Position numbers and translations under genes: made by a program
Notes under the pieces: generated by a model
What the model saw: the letters and a program-made list of their open reading frames with translations, nothing else
What the model was told of the DNA's origin: nothing
Databases searched by the model: none
From: Longimonas halophila
Lineage (GTDB): Bacteria; Bacteroidota; Rhodothermia; Rhodothermales; Salinibacteraceae
Length of the DNA stretch: 64,000 nucleotides
Assembly: GCF_002554705.1 (NCBI RefSeq)
Contig: NZ_PDEP01000001.1
Coordinates: forward strand, 124,001 to 188,000
Direction of reading: 5' to 3'
In this document: positions 24,948-33,784 of the stretch, piece after piece
How positions within the stretch are numbered: the first letter of the stretch is position 1
Layout of the letters: every line of letters starts with the position of its first letter

Positions 24948-27251
24948 ATGGCTGATTCCAATGCTGCGCCACCTGACGCTGCCGCTCCCAATCCTTCCCC
25001 CAACGGTGCGCCCCCTGCAGATACAGGTGTCGTAGATGCCGACGTAGAGCCTTCGGCAGAGTCCTCCATTCTGCCCGATTCGGCCAAGTATGGCACCTTT
25101 GGCGGGGTGTTTACGCCCACCTTGCTCACCATCTTGGGCGTGATCATGTACCTGCGCACCGGCTGGGTGGTGGGCAACGCCGGGTTGCTGGGTGGACTCC
25201 TCATCATCCTGCTGGCGTTTGGCATCGTAACCGCCACCGGGCTCTCGATGTCGTCAATTACGACCAACATTCGTATTGGAGCTGGGGGCGCGTACTCCAT
25301 TATCTCGCAGTCGCTGGGCCTGGAGGTCGGCGGCAGCGTGGGCATCCCGCTGTACCTGGCGCAGGCCCTTGCCGTTACGATGTACATCTTCGGCTTCCGC
25401 GAGGGCTGGCTCTGGGTCTTTCCGGATCATGCGGCATTGCTTGTGGACCTGGCGGCATTTGCGCTGATCTTTGGCATCGCCTACATCAGTGCCAGCCTGG
25501 CCTTTCGGGTGCAGTACGCGATCCTCGCGATCATTGTGGGGTCGCTTGTGTCGGTGGCGGTGGCGGCCGCCACCGGGTCGATGACCATTCCGCTTACCGA
25601 GGTGCCGCTCTGGGGCGAGTTTCCGGGCGCGCCCGAAGATGGCTTCCCCGGGGTGTCGCTCTGGGTCGTGTTTGCGGTGTTCTTTCCGGCAGCCACGGGC
25701 ATCATGGCCGGGGCCAACATGTCGGGCGAACTCGAAGACCCGCGCACCAGCATTCCGCTGGGTACCATGTCAGCCATTGGACTCAGCGCGGTGATCTATG
25801 TGTTGCTGGCTATTTGGCTGCTGCGCTCAGCCTCTACCGAGGAGCTGCTCACCAACTACACCGTCATGATCGACAAGGCCTTCTGGGGGCCGCCCGTAGT
25901 GGCCGGACTCCTGGGGGCCACGTTCTCCTCAGCCCTCGCCTCGGCCGTAGGAGCCCCACGGATCTTGCAGGCGCTGGGCAGCCACGACATCCTGCCGCAA
26001 AGCGACTGGATGGCCCGGCGCACCGACTCGGGCGAGCCGCGTAACGCCATGCTCATTACGGGCGGTATCGTGCTCACCGCACTCATGGTGCGCGACCTGA
26101 ACGCCATCGCGCCACTTATCACCATGTTCTTCCTGATTACCTACACCATGATCAACGTCGTGGTGTTTGTAGAGCAGACGCTGGGCCTTGTCAGCTTCCG
26201 TCCGCTCCTTCGTATTCCGCGATTCGTTTCGTTTGCGGGGGCCGCAGGGTGCATCCTCGCCATGTTTATCGTGAACCCTACGTTTGGACTGGCCGCCCTT
26301 GCCATTGTGCTTGTGTTCTACGGGATTCTGGTGCGCCGCACTCTCGACCACTCCATGGCCGACGTACGCAGTGGACTCTTCGTATCGCTGGCGGAGTGGG
26401 CGGCCAAGCATGTCAAAGACCTCGACCCACGTCAGGAGCGCGCCTGGAAGCCCAATATTCTGGTGCCCATCACCGATGCCGATACGCTGCGCGGGTCCTT
26501 TCTCTTTCTGCAAGACCTGGCGGCTCCCAAAGGCGCGGTCAACGTGCTCGGTCTGCAGAGCACGTCCTCGTCGTCGGATCTGCCCGACCAGGTGCGCGAT
26601 CTTACGGCGGCCTTCCGGAAACAGGGCGTGTTTGCATCTTCGGCTGTGGTGACTGCACACGACTTTGCCAACAGCCTCACCGCCAGCATCCAGACGATGC
26701 AAGGCGCGTTCTTTAAGCCGAATGTGCTCTTCCTGGCGCTTCCCCCGACCAACGAGCGCGAGGCCGACTTTCAGCAGATTGTAGCCACCGCAAGCGAGCA
26801 GCAGATGGGGAGCCTCATCTACGCACCGCACGAACGGGTGGGACTTGGGCAGCGTGAAACCATTAACGTGTGGATTAACGACCGCAGTCCGCACTGGCGC
26901 GTGTCGATGGATGTTGGCAACCTCGACCTGCTCATCCTGATGGCGTACAAACTCAAACGCAATTGGGATGCCGAGATGCGGCTGCTTACCGTGGTCGATA
27001 CCGAAGAGGATGCGCAGGCTGCCCACACCTTCCTACACATGATTACGGACCTGGCACGCATGCCCGATGCCGAAATCGTGGTGCACGTGGGCGACTTCCA
27101 AGCCTATCTCTCTAACGCGCCACGCGGCGACGTGAACGTCTTCGGACTGATGGACCCACCCCGGTTCGAGCGCATGCGTGCGCTTGTCTCTCAAAGCCGC
27201 ACCAGCAGCCTCTTCGTCCGCGACTCCGGCAACGAAAGTGCGCTTGCGTAG
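24948..27251 (+). CDS. SLC12-like cation-chloride cotransporter (APC superfamily)
   Basis: 767 residues from the ATG at 24948 (MADSNAAPPD). After a Pro/Ala-rich head of about 50 residues, the segment FGGVFTPTLLTILGVIMYLR followed by TGWVVGNAG matches TM1-2 of NKCC/KCC proteins. FFPAATGIMAGANMSGELED with SIPLGTMSAIG is the SLC12 TM6-8 hallmark. About 12 spans end near residue 490, followed by a ~280-residue cytoplasmic tail that has the SLC12 C-terminal pattern (ILVPITDAD, FLALPPTNERE). Bacterial members are thought to move K+/Na+ with Cl-. In a halophile this would help ion balance (inference). Confidence 0.87.
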   Translation: MADSNAAPPDAAAPNPSPNGAPPADTGVVDADVEPSAESSILPDSAKYGTFGGVFTPTLLTILGVIMYLRTGWVVGNAGLLGGLLIILLAFGIVTATGLSMSSITTNIRIGAGGAYSIISQSLGLEVGGSVGIPLYLAQALAVTMYIFGFREGWLWVFPDHAALLVDLAAFALIFGIAYISASLAFRVQYAILAIIVGSLVSVAVAAATGSMTIPLTEVPLWGEFPGAPEDGFPGVSLWVVFAVFFPAATGIMAGANMSGELEDPRTSIPLGTMSAIGLSAVIYVLLAIWLLRSASTEELLTNYTVMIDKAFWGPPVVAGLLGATFSSALASAVGAPRILQALGSHDILPQSDWMARRTDSGEPRNAMLITGGIVLTALMVRDLNAIAPLITMFFLITYTMINVVVFVEQTLGLVSFRPLLRIPRFVSFAGAAGCILAMFIVNPTFGLAALAIVLVFYGILVRRTLDHSMADVRSGLFVSLAEWAAKHVKDLDPRQERAWKPNILVPITDADTLRGSFLFLQDLAAPKGAVNVLGLQSTSSSSDLPDQVRDLTAAFRKQGVFASSAVVTAHDFANSLTASIQTMQGAFFKPNVLFLALPPTNEREADFQQIVATASEQQMGSLIYAPHERVGLGQRETINVWINDRSPHWRVSMDVGNLDLLILMAYKLKRNWDAEMRLLTVVDTEEDAQAAHTFLHMITDLARMPDAEIVVHVGDFQAYLSNAPRGDVNVFGLMDPPRFERMRALVSQSRTSSLFVRDSGNESALA

Positions 27252-27344
27252 CCTTGCGGTGTTGGCTACTACGTGGTCTGTGTCTTTGAGAGGCGCAATG
27301 CAGTAGCGAAGCGGGTATCCCGGGCGGTGCTTAGACCAAGTTAG

Positions 27345-27396
27345 CGGGGCAGAGCCCCTGAACAGCTTACGTCGCACGGCGGAGCCATGCGACGAG
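27345..27396 (+). repeat. Dispersed two-stem repeat, family A, copy 1
   Basis: GGGGCAGAGCCCC forms a 5-bp stem with AGA loop, and ACGTCGCACGGCGGAG followed by CCATGCGACGAG forms a second stem. Copy 2 (30904-30953) and copy 3 (46897-46946, inverted) share the layout with compensating base changes in the second stem. Confidence 0.7.
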
Positions 27397-27468
27397 GGCT
27401 AAATAACGCAGTGTGCGAGTTTTTCGATGGTCCTTTTGGGTTGGGCATCCCCCTTTGTCGCTGCGCGA

Positions 27469-27496
27469 CCTTTCCCCCTTCGCGAAGGGGGAAAGG
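27469..27496. repeat. 28-bp perfect palindrome
   Basis: The left half CCTTTCCCCCTTCG and the right half CGAAGGGGGAAAGG are exact reverse complements with no spacer. A related, slightly bulged stem (TCTCCCCCTT...GAGGGGGAGA) occurs at 63132-63155. It lies 218 bp past the cotransporter stop and 212 bp from sbcC, so a shared terminator role is possible, though no U-tract follows. Confidence 0.65.
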
Positions 27497-27707
27497 CCCG
27501 AACAGCGTGAGGGAATGGGGGATATCAGGACCGCGCATTCTGCCACAAGGCGGCGATCAACAAAGGAGGAAGGAAACCTGCACATGCCGTTAAATAGATA
27601 AAATAGATACCCCCCGTTGGCCGTGTCGGACGTTTACGAAGAAGATGCTCCTGCATCTGGAGAGCGGCTGAATACGCAGCAAAATACTTCACCGTCCCGC
27701 ATCTACA

Positions 27708-30700
27708 TCACGTCGTTACGCTAAGCGTGCTGCCGTCCTGAGCCGTATGCACGGTAAGGCGGGCAGGCAGACGGCGCTTGAGCTCCGTCACGTGTGAGAT
27801 GATGCCCAGCAGACGCCCCTGCTGCTGCTCCTGCACGTCGTACAGCACGTTCAGCGCACGTTCGAGTGTGTCCTGGTCGAGTGTGCCGAAGCCTTCGTCA
27901 ATAAAGAGCGTATTTAGGCGGCGCCCGCCGGTGCGGCGCTGCACCACATCGCTCAGGCCCAGCGCCAGCGCCAACGACGCGTTGAATCCCTCTCCGCCCG
28001 ATAGCGTGCTCACGGGACGCTCCTCGTTGGTGTGCGCGTCGTACACCCGCAAGTCGAGACCGCCGCTGCTGCGGGCATCGTCGAGCGTGGTGGCGCGCCG
28101 CAGGTGGTACTGCCCCTGCGACATCCGCCGCAGGTGCTTGTTCGCAACCTGCAACACATCTTTCAGGCGCGCGGCCAGCACGTAGCGCTGCAGACTGATA
28201 TTGCGCTCGTTGCCCTGCTTGCCGCGCGCCACCTGACTCAGATGCCCGATGTGCTCCGCCTTCTCTTCTGCCGCCTGAGCATCCTCCTGAATGGCCTTCA
28301 GCTGATCTATCGCATCATCAAGCGCCTCTTTCGCATTTTGAAGTGCTCCAATCTCCTGATCCAGTGCACTGATGCGCTCGTTCAGTGCTTCCACCGTTGC
28401 TTCAGCGCCCTCTACATCAGGAGCCGTAATGCCCTCGGCACGCGCCTTCGCTTCCTCCAGATTTGACTGCGCATTCGACCACTGCTGATTAACCTCCTGA
28501 ATCCGTTCGCGCAGTTCCGCCAGCGCATCAGGCTCCATGCGTGCGGCTTCGTACGCCGAACGATCCTCGAACCCGTGCTCATGCAGCGCCGTCCGAAATT
28601 GCTCTTGGGCGTCGGCATACTTCTGCTGGGCAGTCTCAGACTGTTCACGCTTGTTTTCGAGATCCTTCTCTGCTGCGGCATAGGCGTTGCTCGCCGTCTC
28701 TTTGGCCTGGGTAGCCTCCTCAAGCGCCGTGGTCAAGGTCGCAAGCTCGTCCTCCAGCGCCGCCTGCTTGGCTTCCAGCGCTTCAACCGAGTCTACACCA
28801 TCGGGCACGCGCTCGGTCAGGTCATCCACGCGGGCCGTGGCCTGCTCGTACGTGCTCTTCGCTTCGCGCACCGCGTCCTGCTTCGCCTGTAGCGCGTCGC
28901 GTGTGGTTTCGAGCTCCTCGTTCGTGGCCTCCAGATCGTTTGTTGCGTTTTCGACCATCGACTGGGCCGTCCGGGCGGATGCGAGGGCCTCTTTTGCCTC
29001 CTTATGCTTGGCCTCCATCTCAGACACGGTGTGCTCGGTGAGGGCCGCGTCCGTATCCTGAAGCGTTTCGATAGCGCTCGTGTGCTTGTCGACTGCTCGC
29101 TGGGCCTGGGTCTGCTTCTGATGAGCCGTCTGTAGGTCCGATTCAGCCTGGTCGAGTTCCTCCCGGGCCGATTCAAGGGCCTTGGCATCGGGCACATCGT
29201 GGACTTCGTTTGCGGGGGCGGGATGCGTGGTGGCGCCGCACACCGGACACGGATCACCGTCTTCGAGCCGCGATGCCAGCACACTGGCGTAGCTCTCGTC
29301 GCGCGACTGCTCCAGCATGCGCACGAGCTGCTTCCGGGCATCGCGTGCCGATTCGCGCTCCTTGGCGTCGGCCTGCGCCTCTGCAAGCTCCGATTTGGCC
29401 TCCTGGCGCTGCTCCTGTAGGTCCTGCAGCCGCTTGGCCTGCTTCAGCCGATTGGCCCACGTATCCACCGTCGCCTTGTGCTCGGCCACGGTCTGCGCCG
29501 TGTCCTTATGCGTGTCGATAACCGACTGGGCTTCCTCGGCATTGGATTCCAGCTGGTTGACCGTATCCTGTAGTGCGTCGCGTTCCCGCTGGGCGGCCTT
29601 GAGTTCGTCCTGGGCGGATGCGACGGTCTGTTTTGCCTTGGCGAGCTTCTTAACATCCGAACGGGCCGTGCCGAGGGCGCTTATTTTGTCGCTCAGCGCC
29701 GCACGCTCGTCGCTGCGTTCCTGCTCGGTGGCCAGCGCGGACTGGGCGTCGTTGAGAGCGTCTTTTGCGGCGTCGTACGTTGTCTTGGCCTCCTGAAGCG
29801 CCTCCTGGGCGTCTGTGCGCTCAGCGTCGCGCTCCTGCATCCGTTCCTCAGCGGGCGTGATGCGCTGGGCCCGCTCGGCAGCCTCCGCACGAGCCGTGCG
29901 CTCGGCCTGGGCCTCTTGCTCCGGTTTCAGGGTCTTGACGGTCTGCTTCGCCTCCTCCACCGCATTCAGCCGCTGCTGGTGGTCGCGGGCCGTTTGCAAC
30001 GTCTGGGTAGCCTCCTTGAGTTTGGTCGTTGCCGTCTCGCGCTCCTCCTTGGCCGCTTCTAATGCGGTGATACGCTCATCGCGCAGGGCGCGTAGTTCGT
30101 CGGCGGTGTCGGTGTCGTGCTGACTCAAGAGCGCCTTGCGCTGGTTGAGCAGCGCCCGGGCCTCCTCCTGCGCCTCGCTGTGCATGGCTTTGAGTTCGGC
30201 CTCCAGGTCGGCAAACCGCTGCGTATCAAACAGAATCTTGAGGATGTCCTCGCGGTCGCTGGAGCTCGCCGAAAGGAACGCACGGAACTGCCCCTGCGGC
30301 AGCAGCGCCACCTGACGAAACTGCGCGGCCTTCAGGCCCAGCAAATCCTCGATACGATCTGTCACGTCGCGCTTGCCGTCGGCCAGAAGCGTGCCCTCAG
30401 CACCTGCGTCGGCGTGGGCCACGGCATCGGTGCGATCCCACAGCCAGGCATCGGGGCCGCGCGTGGTGGTGCCATCGCCGCGCTTCTTGGCCAGTTCCAT
30501 CTTCGGGCGCCGCCGCACGCGGTAGTGCGTCTCGCCCAGCCGAAAGTCGAGCGTTACGGCGGTGGGCTCGCTGGGCGTGGCATACTGGCTGCGCAGGTCG
30601 GTCGCATCGCGCTCAGCGCCCGAGGATTCGGCGTACAGGGCGTAGCAGATCGCATCCAGTACAAATGACTTTCCGGCACCGGTGGGCCCATGGATCAAAA

Positions 30701-30791
30701 AGAGCTGATGACCGGCAAACGCCGAAAAGTCAATGGTTTGCTCCTTGGCGTACGGGCCGAACTGGGTAAACTGGAGGTGCTCAAGCGTCAT
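27708..30791 (-). CDS. sbcC: Nuclease SbcCD subunit C (SMC-like ATPase)
   Basis: 1027 residues from the ATG at 30789-30791 (MTLEHLQFTQFGPYAKEQ); the frame opens 71 codons earlier but through a dispersed repeat. Walker A IHGPTGAGKSFVLDAICYAL sits at residues ~34-53. A long coiled coil of about 800 residues is interrupted by the zinc hook CPVCGATTHP near residue 514. The C-terminus has signature LSGGEGFNASLALALGL and Walker B LFIDEGFGTLDQD. With SbcD it opens and cuts hairpins and double-strand ends at stalled or collapsed forks. Helix-rich stretches have runs of Glu/Gln/Ala typical of such coils. It follows sbcD by 236 bp. Confidence 0.95.
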   Translation of the reverse strand: MTLEHLQFTQFGPYAKEQTIDFSAFAGHQLFLIHGPTGAGKSFVLDAICYALYAESSGAERDATDLRSQYATPSEPTAVTLDFRLGETHYRVRRRPKMELAKKRGDGTTTRGPDAWLWDRTDAVAHADAGAEGTLLADGKRDVTDRIEDLLGLKAAQFRQVALLPQGQFRAFLSASSSDREDILKILFDTQRFADLEAELKAMHSEAQEEARALLNQRKALLSQHDTDTADELRALRDERITALEAAKEERETATTKLKEATQTLQTARDHQQRLNAVEEAKQTVKTLKPEQEAQAERTARAEAAERAQRITPAEERMQERDAERTDAQEALQEAKTTYDAAKDALNDAQSALATEQERSDERAALSDKISALGTARSDVKKLAKAKQTVASAQDELKAAQRERDALQDTVNQLESNAEEAQSVIDTHKDTAQTVAEHKATVDTWANRLKQAKRLQDLQEQRQEAKSELAEAQADAKERESARDARKQLVRMLEQSRDESYASVLASRLEDGDPCPVCGATTHPAPANEVHDVPDAKALESAREELDQAESDLQTAHQKQTQAQRAVDKHTSAIETLQDTDAALTEHTVSEMEAKHKEAKEALASARTAQSMVENATNDLEATNEELETTRDALQAKQDAVREAKSTYEQATARVDDLTERVPDGVDSVEALEAKQAALEDELATLTTALEEATQAKETASNAYAAAEKDLENKREQSETAQQKYADAQEQFRTALHEHGFEDRSAYEAARMEPDALAELRERIQEVNQQWSNAQSNLEEAKARAEGITAPDVEGAEATVEALNERISALDQEIGALQNAKEALDDAIDQLKAIQEDAQAAEEKAEHIGHLSQVARGKQGNERNISLQRYVLAARLKDVLQVANKHLRRMSQGQYHLRRATTLDDARSSGGLDLRVYDAHTNEERPVSTLSGGEGFNASLALALGLSDVVQRRTGGRRLNTLFIDEGFGTLDQDTLERALNVLYDVQEQQQGRLLGIISHVTELKRRLPARLTVHTAQDGSTLSVTT

Positions 30792-30903
30792 AGGCGTGGG
30801 ACGAGATGATGAGTGGCAATTCGGTGCGCCGGGTGTGTGTCTATGATTCCGATGCTGAAGAAGCGAAGCGGTAAACGAAAAACATCTACTTTCAGCATGA
30901 AGA

Positions 30904-30953
30904 ACGGGGCAGAGCCCCTGAACGGTCACGTCACGAGGCGGAGCCCCGCGACG
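30904..30953 (+). repeat. Dispersed two-stem repeat, family A, copy 2
   Basis: Same layout as at 27345: GGGGCAGAGCCCCTGAAC, then a second stem ACGTCACGAGGCGGAG...CCCGCGACGAG. It lies in the 236-bp gap between sbcD and sbcC. Confidence 0.65.
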
Positions 30954-31027
30954 AGATAATGTGTGTGAGCCACAACTGCGTACGTCCTCACCGTAACGCT
31001 GCAACCGGATTTGGTATCAGGAGCAGC

Positions 31028-32167
31028 TTACGCGTTGCGCCGGTTCTGTTCGACGCGTTCGAGGGCCGTTTCCAGCAGCGGTTCGTCAGTCTCGTCGAGG
31101 GCGGTGCCGGTGGCGTAGCGGTAGAACGTGCGGAAGACGTCGGCAGGCGTGTCGGTATCGGCAGGCGGTACGAGGTCGTCATCGGCGTCGAGCTCCACGT
31201 GTGGAAGCGCAACATGCAGGCAGTTCGGATAGACCTCGCGCAGCCGTGCCATAGCGTCGGTTACGGGCCCGCGATTGGTGAGTGTGACTTGCAGGTAGTC
31301 GTCGGCATTGGGGTCGGTGGCGCCACGGTCGAGCACGTCGTGGAAGGCGCCTTCGATGCATCGCAGGTCGCGCGGCGGCTCAAAGGGCACGGCCTCCACC
31401 GTGCAGGCGCCGTCTGCATCCATATCAACAACGTAGAACGACTTGGTGTGATTGTGCTCGCTGAAGGAATACTTCATGGGCGACCCGGCATAGCGGATGT
31501 GCGGGGCCCCGGCCTCTTGCCGCTGATGTAGGTGGCCGAGCGCAACGTAATCGAATCCGTCGAACAGGTCGGTCGGCACAGTTTCAGCACCACCCACCAG
31601 CGTGCGCTCGGAGTCGCCCACGGTGCCGCGCTGCGCAAAGATGTGCGCCACGGCAATCGAGCGCGCCTCGGCTGGAATCTGGGCGCGCACGTGGTCAAGC
31701 TGGGCGGATAAGACGGCCTCGTGCGAGCGAATGGGATCGTCGGTGTCGAACACCTGGCGCGCCTGGGCCGGTTGCGCGTAGGGCAACCCCGCAACGTAGA
31801 TTGGGCCGTGCGCATCCTCAAGCATAATGGGATCTGTGCGCGGATTGCAGAGCACGTGGAGCCCCTGACGTTCGAGAATGCTGGAGCCGAAGTCGAGGCG
31901 GTCGGGGCTGTCGTGGTTGCCCGCAATCAGGATCACGGGCAGCCCTGCATCTACCACAAGGCGCGAGAGCGTGCGGTCGAGCACCTCCACGGCGTCGGAC
32001 GGCGGCACGGCGCGGTCGTAGATGTCGCCCGCTACGATGACGGCGTCGGGCGCGTAGGTGTGGGCCGCCTCGACAAATTGATCAAGCACGTGCGCCTGAT
32101 CCTTTGTCAGGTGTTGCTTGTGGAGCAGGCGGCCCAGGTGCCAGTCGGCGGTGTGCAGGAAGCGCAT
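31028..32167 (-). CDS. sbcD: Nuclease SbcCD subunit D (Mre11-like)
   Basis: 379 residues. The metallophosphoesterase motifs are in order: FLHTADWHLGRLL (D-x-H), VIVAGDIYDRA (G-D-x-x-D), VILIAGNHDSPDRL (G-N-H-D/E), followed by ALGHLHQRQ (G-H-x-H) near residue 205. The capping domain occupies the remaining ~130 residues. It is the manganese-dependent nuclease partner of SbcC. It starts 47 bp downstream of the QTMAN-like gene on the minus strand, so the three genes probably share a transcript (QTMAN, sbcD, sbcC). Confidence 0.95.
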   Translation of the reverse strand: MRFLHTADWHLGRLLHKQHLTKDQAHVLDQFVEAAHTYAPDAVIVAGDIYDRAVPPSDAVEVLDRTLSRLVVDAGLPVILIAGNHDSPDRLDFGSSILERQGLHVLCNPRTDPIMLEDAHGPIYVAGLPYAQPAQARQVFDTDDPIRSHEAVLSAQLDHVRAQIPAEARSIAVAHIFAQRGTVGDSERTLVGGAETVPTDLFDGFDYVALGHLHQRQEAGAPHIRYAGSPMKYSFSEHNHTKSFYVVDMDADGACTVEAVPFEPPRDLRCIEGAFHDVLDRGATDPNADDYLQVTLTNRGPVTDAMARLREVYPNCLHVALPHVELDADDDLVPPADTDTPADVFRTFYRYATGTALDETDEPLLETALERVEQNRRNA

Positions 32168-32214
32168 GGGGGATGGGGGAGGTGTGGGAAGATGGAGGGA
32201 TGGAGCGCGGCGGT

Positions 32215-33327
32215 TTAGGCGAGGGCGGCAAAGGCGTCATCGAAGGCGTCGGCGCGGGTGCTCCAGTCGAACGGGGCCGGAATCTCGTGCAGTGTGCGGG
32301 ACGGCAGCGGACGCGCGCTTCCGTTGAGGAGGGCCGTGCACAGCGCGAGGGCGTCGTCGGGGCGATCGTAGAGTGTGGGCGCGTGCAGCAGCGGGTCGTG
32401 CAGCCGGTCGGGGATGAGCTCGGGATAGCTTAGTCGATTGGGCAGCACCGGGTGGCATCCGCAGCGCACCGCTTCCATCACCGCGAGCCCAAAGAACTCG
32501 TGATGGGCGGTGGACACCACGATATCGGCGCGATGCAGGAGTTCGGTATACACGTCGGCATCTTCGACAAAGCCCATGTGCAGGAGCCGATCCTGAAAGC
32601 GTGCGCGGATGGTGTCGAGGGCATCCGGTGTGCGCCCGGCTGCGCGTCCTGTGATAATGAGGTGGAAGTCGACCCCGGACGAATCGAGTCCGGTGAGCAG
32701 ATTGAGCAGCCCCTCAGGGTTTTTGTCAAATGCCCAGCGCTGATTCCACAGCAGCACGGGCGGGTTGTTGGCGGGGCGGGCGTGGGGCGTGCCGAGTTGC
32801 TGCAGATTCATGCCCAGGGGCACCACCTGACTGCGCGCGGCAATGGCATGGGTGGTGGCTGGGGACGGCGGATCCGGAAAGCGCTGGAGGAACTCAGGGA
32901 GCGCCTCCAGAAAATCGGATTGGTGGAAGGCCGAGTTGAACCAGCAGGCGTCGGCTGCCAGTGCCGAGCGGTAGTTCAGCAGCGCATAGGTGCGCGGGGC
33001 TTTGCTTCCCTTGGGACGCGGATAGGTGAGCTGGTTCTCATGGAAGTAGAGCACGACGGGCACCTCTGCCAGCACCGGACGCATCAGTGCCAGAAACGAA
33101 GGCAGGTCGAGCATATCCGATGCAAAGACGACATCGGGCGGGCCGTGCAGGGTGATCTGACGGCGGGCCTGCTCGCTTAGCGGCACCGCGGCCGCATCCA
33201 TGCGCCAGCGCCAGTGGCGTCCGGGCAGGGTGCACAGGCTATAGGTGTGGCACGAGTGTGCGCAGAGCCCATCAATAAAGCGGCGGTGCGAGCCGCCATA
33301 CCAGGGTTCTACGACCAGGATGTGCAT
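32215..33327 (-). CDS. tRNA-queuosine alpha-mannosyltransferase-like glycosyltransferase
   Basis: 370 residues. The opening EPWYGGSHRRFIDGL is the diagnostic start of the DUF3524 family, and the segment VVLYFHENQLTYPRPKGSKA its second hallmark. The C-terminal half is a GT-B donor domain (LLWNQRWAFDKNPEG; HHEFFGLAVMEAVRCG with the acidic pair). Family members glycosylate queuosine in tRNA-Asp (QTMAN in animals); bacterial homologues are mostly untested. Why it sits beside sbcCD is unknown. The first base of the gene is 56 bp from the small unknown gene's stop. Confidence 0.85.
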   Translation of the reverse strand: MHILVVEPWYGGSHRRFIDGLCAHSCHTYSLCTLPGRHWRWRMDAAAVPLSEQARRQITLHGPPDVVFASDMLDLPSFLALMRPVLAEVPVVLYFHENQLTYPRPKGSKAPRTYALLNYRSALAADACWFNSAFHQSDFLEALPEFLQRFPDPPSPATTHAIAARSQVVPLGMNLQQLGTPHARPANNPPVLLWNQRWAFDKNPEGLLNLLTGLDSSGVDFHLIITGRAAGRTPDALDTIRARFQDRLLHMGFVEDADVYTELLHRADIVVSTAHHEFFGLAVMEAVRCGCHPVLPNRLSYPELIPDRLHDPLLHAPTLYDRPDDALALCTALLNGSARPLPSRTLHEIPAPFDWSTRADAFDDAFAALA

Positions 33328-33382
33328 ATCCGCATGCGGTCAGACAACATGTTGAGATGGAACAAGACGTGCTGCGAGCCGC

Positions 33383-33622
33383 CTACGCGGAGTCGCTTAA
33401 CCGGTTGGCAAGCGCTTCGTCTTCTTCTTTGGTCGCGGGGCGCACAATGGCAATCGCCCGCACCTGAAGCGCCTCGCGCAGCTTCGGGTCGCGCACCTCT
33501 CCGGGGGTGATAAACTCTTCTTCGCCCGGTCCAATCGTAATCATGCGTGATGCCATAGCAACCTGTTCGGTCGAGGAGCCGGTATTCTTGATCAGCATAC
33601 CGCGGCGGTCACGATCAGCCAT
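33383..33622 (-). CDS. Small protein of unknown function, 79 aa
   Basis: Start chosen at the ATG 33620-33622 (MADRDRRGMLIKNTGSSTEQ); the frame extends upstream to 33772 but there it has hydrophobic low-quality sequence. The product is 79 residues and mixed-charge, with RMITIGPGEEEFITPGEV and EALQVRAIAIVRPATKEED, a strand-rich pattern with an acidic tail. No signal peptide, cysteine or known motif. It is the first gene of the minus-strand run leading to QTMAN, sbcD and sbcC, separated by 55 bp. I do not recognise the family. Confidence 0.5.
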   Translation of the reverse strand: MADRDRRGMLIKNTGSSTEQVAMASRMITIGPGEEEFITPGEVRDPKLREALQVRAIAIVRPATKEEDEALANRLSDSA

Positions 33623-33784
33623 AGGAACAAGGCAGACGTTTCGAAAAAGGATAACGAAGCCCAGGGGTGGACTTTGGTAGGCATGTAGTATACCATACAG
33701 AAGAGGCGGCTGCACATGCAACCGACGAATAATTGCGTAATTGGATGCGCAGCATAGCGACTTCTCCAACAATCAATTCGCGCC

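Larger units (their letters stand above)
27252..27707. repeat. Intergenic region with two palindromic repeat units, no gene
   Basis: 456 bp without a supported gene. It contains a GGGGCAGAGCCCC repeat with a second stem built on CGTCGCA...TGCGACG (27345-27396), of which other copies are at 30904-30953 and, inverted, 46897-46946. It also contains a 28-bp perfect palindrome (CCTTTCCCCCTTCG mirrored, 27469-27496) inside a longer inverted region starting ATCCCCC (27448) and ending GGGGGAT. Both are dispersed, strongly structured repeats that may act as terminators or mRNA stabilisers. Confidence 0.6.
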
